From Acidimicrobiia bacterium (GTDB lineage: Bacteria > Actinomycetota > Acidimicrobiia > IMCC26256 > JAENVU01): DNA of 34,382 bases. The translations under genes were made by a program, and so were the position numbers. Where the stretch lies: NCBI GenBank assembly GCA_025361725.1, contig JANYJV010000111.1, positions 1 to 34,382 of the forward strand, in the 5' to 3' direction. Below the pieces are notes generated by a model, which was given only the letters and a program-made list of their open reading frames with translations, was not told where the DNA came from and ran no database searches. Positions 7,822 to 15,821 of the stretch are shown piece by piece. The number at the start of each line of letters is the position of its first letter. Position 1 is the first letter of the stretch.

Positions 7822-8655
7822 ATGTTCACCCGCCGACCCTCACCGGTCACGACCTTGGTCATCGGTCTTCTCTGTGCGGTCCTCGCCGGCGGGTGCTGGG
7901 GGATCGCAGCAACGCTCAACGACGAACATGCGATCACGAACGAGGCGTCGGCGATCGCCAAGAGCGAACCGGTTCGTGAAGGGTTCGCGTGGCAGATCGC
8001 CGAGGCGATCGCGCCTCACTCGGCCGCCACTGCGTCGACGGCACTCCAGCTGGCCAATGACATCTCCAACCGCGTCGTCAAGTCGGCCGCGTTTCAGCAA
8101 GCAGTGACGGCCGCGTTGCCGGCGATCTACGGTCAGATTGTGAAGGGCAACCCCGGTGATGTCGTACTCGACCCCGCCCTCGTGGACCAAGCGTTCGCGT
8201 CCGTCGGTGTCACTGCGCCCCCGAACCTCGCTCTCGTCGCCCGACGTACGCAGGTCCCAGACCTCCGAAGCACCCTCGATGTTTTGCAAACACTGAGCTT
8301 CCCCTTCGCTGCGCTCGCTGCGCTCTTCATCGGACTCGGCCTGTCGATCGCACCGCACCGAGGTCGCGCGGTGATGCGCATCGGTCGCTGGCTCATCACC
8401 ACTGGGCTTCTGACCGTGCTCATCTTCTGGGCCCTGCCGACGTTGGCGTTCCTTCCGCTCGGCGGCTGGATCGGGGTCGTCGGAATCTTGCTGGCCACGG
8501 GCGACTGGCTCACGATGCCTGCGTCGGTGCTCGCGGCGTTCGGAGTGGCGATCCTGGTGCTCGGCAACGCCGGTGAGACCCATGCGCGTCGTCGGGAACT
8601 GGCGGTCATTCCGACGCCCGTAGGTCGGACACCGGTGCGTTCCTCGATCACCTGA
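7822..8655 (+). CDS. Membrane protein of unknown function
   Basis: 277-aa protein I do not recognise. An N-terminal hydrophobic segment (about residues 9-31) resembles a membrane anchor. A ~130-residue mainly polar, Ala-rich helical domain follows, probably outside the cytoplasm. It is followed by three or four membrane segments (around LSFPFAALAALFIGLGLSI, WLITTGLLTVLIFWALPTL, GVVGILLATG and MPASVLAAFGVAILVLG) and a short basic tail. The ORF is open from 7756, but that start overlaps the terminator T run, so the ATG at 7822, just before the hydrophobic N-terminus, is preferred. No clear Shine-Dalgarno or -10 sequence was found. It stands alone and converges on the DUF2817 gene. Confidence 0.7.
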   Translation: MFTRRPSPVTTLVIGLLCAVLAGGCWGIAATLNDEHAITNEASAIAKSEPVREGFAWQIAEAIAPHSAATASTALQLANDISNRVVKSAAFQQAVTAALPAIYGQIVKGNPGDVVLDPALVDQAFASVGVTAPPNLALVARRTQVPDLRSTLDVLQTLSFPFAALAALFIGLGLSIAPHRGRAVMRIGRWLITTGLLTVLIFWALPTLAFLPLGGWIGVVGILLATGDWLTMPASVLAAFGVAILVLGNAGETHARRRELAVIPTPVGRTPVRSSIT

Positions 8656-8676
8656 GACGGCGCTCGTTGCTTCTCG

Positions 8677-9744
8677 TCAGATGAAACTGCCGACGAGCCC
8701 TTCCACCGCGCGTTCACGGATCGCGACGAAGCGATCGAAGACCATCTCCGACCACCGCGGATCGTCGGGTGCGAACGCGGCTCGGATCTGTTCTTTGATC
8801 GGTGCCGCTGCGCTTCCGAGTGGATCACTGTGCGCGTGCAACCATGCGTCCGCTCGGAGCGCGTCCGAGACGGCCACGATGTCGACCGTTCCCCACTCGA
8901 TGGCGACACCCGCCACCGCCACGCCCGGTAACCACGACACCATCGCGTCGAGCACGTCACCCTGCACATCGGCCGAGACCGACGTCCCTTCCGACGGGAT
9001 CCGGTAGTCGTCGAAGCACGCGTCGAGGCGCGCCTTGCCCAGGTCATCGGGGTGACTCGCGATCAGTTCGCCGTGGCCGAACTCTCCGAGGCCCGTGTGG
9101 AGGTCCAAAATGGCGACGCGCTCCGCGCTCGCGAGGTGGCGCCGCACGATCGACTCCAGCGTGCGCTGCGACCACACGGGCTCCGACCCCCCGAAGAAGA
9201 TGCCTTGAGGGTGCCGGTACTGACCGGCACTGACCGCGGCCTGGAGTCCGTCGAAGCCGTGACGACCGGCGTATTCGAGGAGTTGTTCCGCGGTCGTCTG
9301 GCGGGTGGCGTCGTCCCAGGATTCGGGGACCAGTGCCGGCGCAAGTTCGTCGTACCCGGGGTTCGTCGGCACGTCCCCGTCGAAGTCGATGCAGTTGCGA
9401 TTGAGATCCACATTGTCTTCGTTGACGCGCCGCACCCAGGCAAAGCCGTACGGGTTGATGGCATGCACCACGACGACACTGACCGCATCCGAGACCGCGA
9501 CACCATCGCGCAGCCACGCGCTCTGGCACATGCTCCCGGCGAACCCTTCGACGCCGTGTGTCCCCGAGATGACCAAGAGACGATTCGGTGCATCGGGGCG
9601 ACCGAGGACCGCCACGTCGCTCGCCAGCACCGCGCCCTCAGGTCCTCGCCCTGGATGCTCGTGGCTGATGATGGAGGCACCGGCGGCGGTGGCACCGTCG
9701 AGGAACTCTGATCGTGCCGAGTCGAAGGAGTCTGCGAGGCGCAC
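8677..9744 (-). CDS. DUF2817 family protein (M14-like zinc carboxypeptidase fold)
   Basis: 355-aa DUF2817 protein, a group related to M14 carboxypeptidases and aspartoacylase/succinylglutamate desuccinylase. GTHGVEG gives likely zinc ligands H63 and E66, LDLHTGLG gives H216, RVNEDNVDLNRN (about 106-117) is the substrate-binding Asn-Arg region, and AIEWGT gives the probable catalytic E283. All key positions are present, so an active metallohydrolase is expected; the substrate is unknown. It starts with GTG at 9744 and no strong Shine-Dalgarno is visible. The preceding same-strand lipoprotein gene ends 17 nt upstream, so cotranscription is likely. No signal peptide is seen, hence cytoplasmic. 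Confidence 0.85.
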   Translation of the reverse strand: MRLADSFDSARSEFLDGATAAGASIISHEHPGRGPEGAVLASDVAVLGRPDAPNRLLVISGTHGVEGFAGSMCQSAWLRDGVAVSDAVSVVVVHAINPYGFAWVRRVNEDNVDLNRNCIDFDGDVPTNPGYDELAPALVPESWDDATRQTTAEQLLEYAGRHGFDGLQAAVSAGQYRHPQGIFFGGSEPVWSQRTLESIVRRHLASAERVAILDLHTGLGEFGHGELIASHPDDLGKARLDACFDDYRIPSEGTSVSADVQGDVLDAMVSWLPGVAVAGVAIEWGTVDIVAVSDALRADAWLHAHSDPLGSAAAPIKEQIRAAFAPDDPRWSEMVFDRFVAIRERAVEGLVGSFI

Positions 9745-9761
9745 GGTCCGACCAGCTCAGC

Positions 9762-10268
9762 TCACGACTGAACGGGTTCGCCGGCGGCGGTGACGGCGTA
9801 CCACACGTTGCCGAGTGCGTTGCCGTTCACATCACCGGTCTTGGTGTCGCCGGTGTAGCGGTAGAGCAGGTGACCGTTGTACAGCACCCACTGCTGGCCG
9901 TTGGGCTGCGCGCCGGTGGACGACTTTGCCGTGAGACCAGGACCAAGCGTCGGCACCCCGGTCGCCTGCACGGCCGGCCACAACGCGAGCACCCCGGCCG
10001 GGACCGTCGACACCGTGGCCGTGCCGTCCGGCACGTAGAGGTACAGCACCTTGCCCGCGGAGTCGGCCACGACCTTGCCGAGCGGGGTACTCACCAACTG
10101 CAGCGTGGTGGAGGCGGGATCTGACGAACCGCTGGTGCTGCTCGAACTCGCGGGCTTGGTCGACGGCGTCGGCTCGGGCGTCTTCGTCGCGCTGCTGCTA
10201 CTACTGCTGCCACAGGCAGCCACGCCGATCGCACACGCGCACAGCACGCCCAACATCTTCTTCGGCAT
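9762..10268 (-). CDS. Lipoprotein with PF03640-type secreted repeats
   Basis: 168-aa secreted lipoprotein. The signal peptide (MPKKMLGVLCACAIGVAAC) ends in a lipobox with Cys19. A Ser/Thr/Pro-rich spacer of about 30 residues follows. Two repeats of the secreted repeat of unknown function come next: GKVLYLYVPDG...WPAV and QWVLYNGHLLYRYTGDTKTGDVNG...WYAV. The family is common in actinomycete envelopes and its role is undetermined. The ORF is open to 10412, inside the neighbouring gene, but GGGGAGGT lies 4 nt before the ATG at 10268 and only this start gives a signal peptide. Confidence 0.85.
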   Translation of the reverse strand: MPKKMLGVLCACAIGVAACGSSSSSSATKTPEPTPSTKPASSSSTSGSSDPASTTLQLVSTPLGKVVADSAGKVLYLYVPDGTATVSTVPAGVLALWPAVQATGVPTLGPGLTAKSSTGAQPNGQQWVLYNGHLLYRYTGDTKTGDVNGNALGNVWYAVTAAGEPVQS

Positions 10269-10350
10269 CTCGACCTCCCCGGTCCGGCGGCACCCTAGGG
10301 CCTGATACCGCCGCCTGCCGCCTGCGCCCAAGAAACCGGACAGAGACAGC

Positions 10351-12072
10351 TCAGCTCGTGGAGACCGTGCGCGTGTCGCGGCCGGAGCGCAACACGGTTC
10401 CGGGAATGGCACCGGTCACTGCGTTGTCGGTCACGGTTTCCACTCCGTTCACGAAGACGTGCTCAATTCCGAGGGCATCCGAGGTAAGTCGGGCCGAGCC
10501 GCCGGGGAGATCCATCACGAGGGTGGCCGGACCTGCGCCGACGGTCGCCGGATCCAGAACCACGAGATCGGCCCACGCGCCCGGAGCGAGGACCCCACGG
10601 TCCCGCAGACCGAAGAGGTTCGCCGGATCGGAGGTGATCATGCGCACCGCGTCCTCGATCGAGACCAGCTGCCGGCCGCGCAGCATGTCCCCGACGAACC
10701 GTGTCGTGTAGGGAGCGCCGCACATCCGGTCCAAGTGCGCGCCGGCATCGGACCCGCCGAGCATGGCGCGGTCGTCTTCCCACACCGTCTTGCGCAGATC
10801 CCAGGACGCCGGATCGCCGTCGGGCGCGATGGGCCAGAGGATGGTGCGTAGGTCGTCGGCGATCACGATGTCCAACAGGGTGGCGAACGGAGCGGTCCCT
10901 CGTTCGGACACGACGTCGGCCACTGTCCGGCCCTTCAAGCCATCGTTGGCGGCGGAGTACGTGTCGCCGATGACGTAGTTCGTCCAGTCGGCGAGCCGGC
11001 GGAACACACCGGCCTCGTCGCTGTTCGCGCGTGCATCCATCCACGCGCGCGTCTCGGGGTCCCGCAACTTCGTGATGCGTTCGCTCACCGGCAGACCCAT
11101 GACGTCGCTCCAGCCGGGGAGCATGAACAGCGCACAATAATTGAGGAAGCTCATGTTCATCGGCACGATGACGGGCATGGTCAGCGCGACGACCCGGCCA
11201 CCGAGCGTCGCCGCCCGATCCCCCGCCGAGAGCTGGCGCGGCACTCGCGCCGGCACGCGCGAGTCGACGGTGAGGACGTTCCAGTTGAGCGGACGATCAC
11301 CCGCAGCCGACATGCGCGCGAGGAGGTCGATCTCGGCGTCATCGAACTGGTCCAGGCAACCGTCGATGATTCCTTCGAGCGTGGTGCCCTCGTGGTCCCT
11401 GACTGCACCGCAGAGCGCGAGCACCTCCGCTTCGCTCGCCCACCGTGATGCCACCGGCTGCCCGTCGCCGTCCGAGTGGGTCTTGGACAGCGTCGTCGAG
11501 AACCCGAGGCCGCCCGCCTCGATCGCCGAGTGCAGCTCGCGCACCATCGCGCCGAGCTCATCGTCGGTTGCTTCCCGACCGACCGCCTCGGCACCCATGA
11601 CGTAGCGCCGTAATGCGCAGTGACCCACCAAGAAACCGGCATTCACGGCGATATTGCCTTCGAGTCGGTCCAGGTATTCGTCGAAGGACTCCCACTGCCA
11701 GTCCACGCCCTGCTCGAGCGCAGCGAGCGGCATTCCCTCGACCTTGGCCATCATGCGGCGCAGGTAATCGGCGTCCTCCGCGTGCAGCGGCGCGAGCGTG
11801 AACCCGCAGTTCCCGCCGATGACGCTCGTGACACCGTGCACACTGCTGGGTGATGCGCTCGGGTCCCAGAAGAGTTGAGCGTCGTAGTGCGTGTGCGGAT
11901 CCACGAAGCCCGGCGTCACCATGAGACCGTCGGCATCGAGTTCACGATCGCCGGCGTCCTCGACGGTTCCCACGGCGACGACGCGACCTTCGTGCACGGC
12001 CACATCCGCCTGCCGAGCAGGCGCACCCGTGCCGTCGACGACCGTCCCACCTCGAACCACCAGGTCAACCAT
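10351..12072 (-). CDS. N-acyl-D-amino-acid deacylase-like amidohydrolase
   Basis: 573-aa amidohydrolase of the D-aminoacylase group, which releases D-amino acids from N-acyl derivatives using zinc. The N-terminal beta-sandwich begins LVVRGGTVVDGTG. FVDPHTHYDAQ supplies the metal pair H60-x-H62. GGNCGFTLAP carries the Cys typical of D-aminoacylases. LVGHCALRR, HDH-type substitutes and GGSDAGAHLD (metal Asp) follow. It is somewhat longer than classical D-aminoacylases (about 480-500 aa), as in a frequent actinobacterial subgroup. The ATG at 12072 is preceded by GGGGAG with 8-nt spacing. It is divergent from the FadD3-like gene across 166 bp containing the palindromic GCTATAGC. Substrate specificity is uncertain. 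Confidence 0.85.
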   Translation of the reverse strand: MVDLVVRGGTVVDGTGAPARQADVAVHEGRVVAVGTVEDAGDRELDADGLMVTPGFVDPHTHYDAQLFWDPSASPSSVHGVTSVIGGNCGFTLAPLHAEDADYLRRMMAKVEGMPLAALEQGVDWQWESFDEYLDRLEGNIAVNAGFLVGHCALRRYVMGAEAVGREATDDELGAMVRELHSAIEAGGLGFSTTLSKTHSDGDGQPVASRWASEAEVLALCGAVRDHEGTTLEGIIDGCLDQFDDAEIDLLARMSAAGDRPLNWNVLTVDSRVPARVPRQLSAGDRAATLGGRVVALTMPVIVPMNMSFLNYCALFMLPGWSDVMGLPVSERITKLRDPETRAWMDARANSDEAGVFRRLADWTNYVIGDTYSAANDGLKGRTVADVVSERGTAPFATLLDIVIADDLRTILWPIAPDGDPASWDLRKTVWEDDRAMLGGSDAGAHLDRMCGAPYTTRFVGDMLRGRQLVSIEDAVRMITSDPANLFGLRDRGVLAPGAWADLVVLDPATVGAGPATLVMDLPGGSARLTSDALGIEHVFVNGVETVTDNAVTGAIPGTVLRSGRDTRTVSTS

Positions 12073-12238
12073 CCGCGCCGACTCCCCTCGATTGTCCGGC
12101 CCATTTCGAGGTTGCGAGGCTATAGCGTCGTCTCAACCGTTCCCACGGCTCGGGTCGCGAGCGCACGACGTTCCACCGAGCCCACGTGATGCCGCCCGGT
12201 AATCTCCCGCGCCTGCTTCCCAACACCGAGGAGTACCC
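12073..12238. promoter_or_regulatory. Divergent intergenic promoter region
   Basis: This 166-bp gap separates the deacylase (-) from the FadD3-like gene (+). GCTATAGC near 12118-12125 is self-complementary and can act as a -10 for either strand. TAATCT at 12200-12205 is a candidate -10 for the plus-strand gene. No convincing -35 or operator was identified. Confidence 0.3.
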
Positions 12239-13843
12239 GTGACCCGCGCGGACATCGAATGGGGAACGATCCCCCAACTGCTCCGCCACGCTGCGGCCAC
12301 CCGGGGGGACGCCCCCGCAATCTTCGATGGACCGACGGTCGTCTCGTGGACCGAGTTGGAACGGGTCGCACGCCGCGCCGCGGCGGCCTACATCGCGGCC
12401 GGAGTTCAGGTGGGCGATCGGGTGGCGATCTGGGCGCCGAACGTGTGGGAGTGGATCCCCGCCGCGCTCGGCATCCACCTTGCCGGCGGCGTGCTCGTCC
12501 CGTTGAACACGCGGTACAAGGGCGTCGAGGCCGGCTACATCCTCCAGCGCAGTCACGCGCGCGTGCTCGTGACGATGGGCGAGTTTCTCGGGACCGACTA
12601 CGCCGGCCTGCTCGACGCGGCCGTCGACCGCGAGCAGGACCTCCCTGATCTCGGTGCCGTCGTGCGGTTGCGGACGGCCGGTCCAGAGAGTTGGGACGAG
12701 TTCCTCGATTCGGGTGCGATCGATGCGGACGCCGAGATCGACGCACGAGTCGCTGCGCTGACCGCCGACGATCTCTCCGACATCCTGTTCACGTCTGGAA
12801 CCACCGGGAATCCGAAGGGCGTGATGGAGACCCACGGCGCGACGTTGCGCGCCTTCCAAGCATGGAGCGACGTCGTCGGGCTACGCGCCGGCGATCGGTA
12901 CCTCATCGTCAATCCTTTCTTTCATGCCTTCGGCTACAAAGCCGGGTGGCTCAGCGCGCTCATGACCGGCGCCACGATCCATCCCCAAGCGGTCTTCGAC
13001 GTCGATCAGGTGCTCGAGCGGGTGAGCGCAGAACAGATCACCATGCTCCCCGGACCGCCGACGCTGTTCCACACCATCCTCGACCACCCACGACGCGCTG
13101 AGTACGACCTGTCGTCACTGCGACTCGCAGTCACCGGCGCGGCGGCGATCCCCGTCGAACTGATCACGCGTATGCGCGACGAACTCACCTTCGAAACCAT
13201 CATCACCGGCTACGGCCTGACCGAAGCCTCCGGCATCGCAACGATGTGTCGCTACGACGACGACCCCGAGACGATCGCCACCACGAGTGGGCGCGCGATC
13301 CCGGATGTGGAGGTACTCGTCGTCGACGACGCCGGCAACGAAGTCCCACGCGGCGAGGCCGGCGAGGTCGTCATCCGGGGCTACAACGTCATGCGCGGCT
13401 ACTTCGAGGATCCCGAGGAGACCGCGGCGGCGATTGACCCGGACGGTTGGCTGCACTCGGGCGACATCGGGATCATGGACGAGCGCGGCTACCTGCGGAT
13501 CACGGACCGGACGAAGGACATGTTCATCGTCGGTGGGTTCAACGCGTATCCGGCCGAGATCGAGAATCTCATGCTCGGCAACGACGCCATTGCCCAGGTG
13601 GCGGTGATCGGCGTCCCCGATGACCGCATGGGGGAGGTCGGCATGGCCTTCGTGGTCCCCCGCCCCGGCGCGTCGCCGACCCCGGCGGAGATCGTCGCGT
13701 GGTGTCGGGACACGATGGCCAACTTCAAGGCCCCCCGCCGCGTGGTCATCGTCGACGAACTTCCCCTCAACGCCACCGGCAAAGTCCTCAAGTTCCAACT
13801 CCGCGAGCTGGCCTCCCGTTTGGCTGGTCCGCTCCGTGGTTGA
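12239..13843 (+). CDS. FadD3-like acyl-CoA ligase
   Basis: 534-aa ANL-superfamily ligase. TSGTTG (185-190) within DILFTSGTTGNPKGVMETH, the stretch NPFFHAFGYKAGW, ITMLPGPPTLFHTILDHP, GYGLTEASGIATM, GWLHSGDIGIMDERGYL, GGFNAYPAEIENLM and the catalytic Lys in LPLNATGKVLKFQLR all match mycobacterial FadD3 closely. FadD3 activates HIP, the steroid CD-ring propionate, to its CoA ester. No other steroid-ring genes lie in the window, so the assignment is by motif resemblance only and another cyclic or branched acid is possible. The GTG at 12239 has GAGGAG 5 nt upstream, which fixes the start. Confidence 0.85.
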   Translation: MTRADIEWGTIPQLLRHAAATRGDAPAIFDGPTVVSWTELERVARRAAAAYIAAGVQVGDRVAIWAPNVWEWIPAALGIHLAGGVLVPLNTRYKGVEAGYILQRSHARVLVTMGEFLGTDYAGLLDAAVDREQDLPDLGAVVRLRTAGPESWDEFLDSGAIDADAEIDARVAALTADDLSDILFTSGTTGNPKGVMETHGATLRAFQAWSDVVGLRAGDRYLIVNPFFHAFGYKAGWLSALMTGATIHPQAVFDVDQVLERVSAEQITMLPGPPTLFHTILDHPRRAEYDLSSLRLAVTGAAAIPVELITRMRDELTFETIITGYGLTEASGIATMCRYDDDPETIATTSGRAIPDVEVLVVDDAGNEVPRGEAGEVVIRGYNVMRGYFEDPEETAAAIDPDGWLHSGDIGIMDERGYLRITDRTKDMFIVGGFNAYPAEIENLMLGNDAIAQVAVIGVPDDRMGEVGMAFVVPRPGASPTPAEIVAWCRDTMANFKAPRRVVIVDELPLNATGKVLKFQLRELASRLAGPLRG

Positions 13844-14237
13844 AAAGCGCGTGCCTGGTAGGGACGCTCCCGAGCTGTACGCCTCCGCTGCGCTCCGGCT
13901 CTCGTGTCGGTAGAGCGTGTGCGCAGGCTCAAGTCCCGAATCAACGTCGGTGCCTCTCGAGCCCACGCGCTGTGAGTGAGCACGCGAGCACCGAGACCGA
14001 GCGGAGCCCGCGGAGCGAGCAGCGAGGCAGTGAGCCCAAGAAGATCGCGAGCAGCGACACGGCAAACGTACGAGCCATCAAGGTGGAGGCGAGCAGCTCC
14101 GCAGCATCCCGACCGGCATCGCCTTGACCCTCTCGAGCGAAGGAGCCATGAGGACAGCACGCGAGCACCGAGACGGCGAACGTACGAGCAATGACGACGT
14201 TGCAGGCACTCTGCAAGAACCTCTACCGTGCCGCCCG
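13844..14237. repeat. Gene-free, repeat-rich interval
   Basis: No convincing gene lies in this 394-nt gap. It is rich in GAGC/GCGAGC words. The 18-mer GCACGCGAGCACCGAGAC occurs at 13980-13997 and 14157-14174. A 29-nt unit at 14047-14075 recurs at 14161-14189 with three mismatches (core AACGTACGAGC). The stretch 13993-14048 loosely resembles the hairpin repeat at 20191-20247. The short ORFs that cross it merely translate the repeats. Confidence 0.6.
14224..14229 (+). promoter_or_regulatory. Putative -10 (TACCGT) of the TetR/dehalogenase operon
   Basis: TACCGT ends 8 nt before the TetR ATG at 14238, and no Shine-Dalgarno sequence is present. Confidence 0.4.
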
Positions 14238-14822
14238 ATGAGCACCCACGCGGTCGACGGTCGTTCCGCACGCGCCCAGCGCACGCGCGATTCGGTCGTC
14301 AATGCGGTACTTGAGCTGGCCAAGAGCGGCGATGCTCGCCCGACCGCCAAGGAAGTCGCCGACTGCGCCGGGATTTCGGTGCGGTCGGTGTACGTGCACT
14401 TCGACGATCTCGACGACCTGTTCCGCGCAGCCGCATCGCGCCACTTCGAACAGATGGCGACCCTGCTCCAGCCAGTCGACGCCACCTTGCCGCTCGCCCA
14501 TCGGATCGCGGCCGCAACCAATCAGCGGGTCGCGATCCACGAGAACTTCGGCGCCGTCCGTCGAGCCGCCGAGCAGTGGGCGCCTCTCTCTCCGGCGTTG
14601 ACCGAGGTCCTCAGTACCGGTCGAGAAGTGGGCCGACACGACCTCGAGCGCCTGTTCGGTCCGGTGCTGGCCGGGCGCGCCGACGAGGACGTCGTCCTCG
14701 CGGCGTTGACGCTGTTGTTGGGGGCCAGTGCCTGGGACAGTCTCCGGGCCGAGGGGCTCTCGGTCGAGGCCGCCAACGAAATTATCGTCCACACCATGAC
14801 CAGACTCTTGGAGACGCGCTGA
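14238..14822 (+). CDS. TetR family transcriptional regulator
   Basis: 194-aa regulator. The N-terminal helix-turn-helix domain (about residues 12-60) includes the hallmark AKEVADCAGISVRSVYVHFDDLDDLFRAA. The C-terminal ligand-binding and dimerisation domain is all-helical and divergent. The ATG at 14238 directly precedes the DNA-binding domain; an in-frame ATG at 14124 would add repeat-encoded residues and was rejected. Its stop overlaps the start of the haloalkane dehalogenase gene (TGATG), so the two are cotranscribed and the regulator probably controls this operon in response to a substrate or product. No clear inverted-repeat operator was found in the repeat-rich DNA upstream. Confidence 0.88.
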   Translation: MSTHAVDGRSARAQRTRDSVVNAVLELAKSGDARPTAKEVADCAGISVRSVYVHFDDLDDLFRAAASRHFEQMATLLQPVDATLPLAHRIAAATNQRVAIHENFGAVRRAAEQWAPLSPALTEVLSTGREVGRHDLERLFGPVLAGRADEDVVLAALTLLLGASAWDSLRAEGLSVEAANEIIVHTMTRLLETR

Positions 14823-15736
14823 TGGATGTCCTGCGTACGCCCGATGACCGGTTCGCCGGACTTCCCGATTTTCCGTTCGCTCCGCACTACCAGAACATTC
14901 CGAGCGGCGACGGCAGCGAGCTTCGGCTCCACTACCTCGACGAGGGTCCGAGCGACGCTCCCGAGACCTTGCTGTGCATGCACGGCGAACCGTCGTGGTG
15001 TTTCCTCTATCGCCACATGATTCCGGTCCTCACCGGAGCGGGCCACCGGGTGCTCGCACCGGACCTCATCGGCTTCGGCCGATCGGACAAACCAACGCCG
15101 CGCTCCGAGTACACCTACGCCCGTCACGTCGCCTGGTTGACGGCGTGGCTCACCAGCCTGGACCTCCAGAACCTGACCCTGGTGTGTCAGGACTGGGGAG
15201 GGCTGCTCGGTCTCCGGCTCGTTGCGGCGATGCCGGAGCGATTCCGAAGGGTCGTCGTTGCGAACACCTTTCTGCCCACCGGCGAGAGTTCCCCGGGCGC
15301 CGCGTTCCTCGCATGGCAGAAGTTCTCGCAAGAGGTGGAGACGTTTCCCACCGGCGTGATCATCAACGGCGGGTGCACCACGGAGCTGAGCGCCGACGTC
15401 ATGGCCGGCTACGACGCACCGTTTCCCGACGAATCCTTCAAGGAGGGCGCCCGACAGTTCCCGCTGCTCGTCCCGACCTCCCTGGACGATCCGGAGTCGG
15501 CACCCAACCGCGCGGCGTGGGAAGTACTCGAGCAGTTCGACCGACCATTCTTGACGGCGTTCTCCGATCAGGACGCGATCACCGCAGGAGGCGACACGGC
15601 ATTCCAAGCACGCGTCGCCGGAACCAAGGACCAACCCCACACGACCATCGAGGGCGGCGGCCACTTCCTGCAGGAAGATCGTGGTCCTGAACTCGCACGC
15701 GTGGTAAACGACTTCATCGCACGGACGCCTGCATGA
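14822..15736 (+). CDS. Haloalkane dehalogenase (alpha/beta hydrolase)
   Basis: 304-aa alpha/beta hydrolase cleaving carbon-halogen bonds to an alcohol plus halide. HGEPSW supplies the oxyanion-hole Glu56 and VCQDWGG supplies nucleophile Asp124 with the adjacent halide-binding Trp125. Trp165 in the cap (AFLAWQKF) is a candidate second halide-binding residue. FSDQDAI gives a probable acid Asp251 and GGGHFLQED gives His281. These features and the length match the HLD-I group (DhlA/DhmA-like, Rv2296). The ATG shares its A with the TetR stop codon, so translation is coupled. An ORF extension back to 14576 runs through the TetR gene in another frame and was rejected. The physiological substrate is unknown. 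Confidence 0.85.
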   Translation: MDVLRTPDDRFAGLPDFPFAPHYQNIPSGDGSELRLHYLDEGPSDAPETLLCMHGEPSWCFLYRHMIPVLTGAGHRVLAPDLIGFGRSDKPTPRSEYTYARHVAWLTAWLTSLDLQNLTLVCQDWGGLLGLRLVAAMPERFRRVVVANTFLPTGESSPGAAFLAWQKFSQEVETFPTGVIINGGCTTELSADVMAGYDAPFPDESFKEGARQFPLLVPTSLDDPESAPNRAAWEVLEQFDRPFLTAFSDQDAITAGGDTAFQARVAGTKDQPHTTIEGGGHFLQEDRGPELARVVNDFIARTPA

Positions 15737-15821
15737 CCCAACCACCGGCTCTTCGCGGAATGGCATAGGTCACCAGAGTGGTCCGGGGGGATGCACACCG
15801 AAACCAGCGGCGCGGCAACGC

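Noticed and set aside
13925..13965. tRNA-like T-arm wording (GGCTCAAGTCCCG)
   Set aside because: No acceptor stem, anticodon arm or D arm could be paired around it.
13941..14216. 91-aa minus-strand ORF containing two ARTFAVS-type segments
   Set aside because: The internal repetition comes from the DNA repeats at 14047-14075 and 14161-14189. No ribosome site or homology was recognised.
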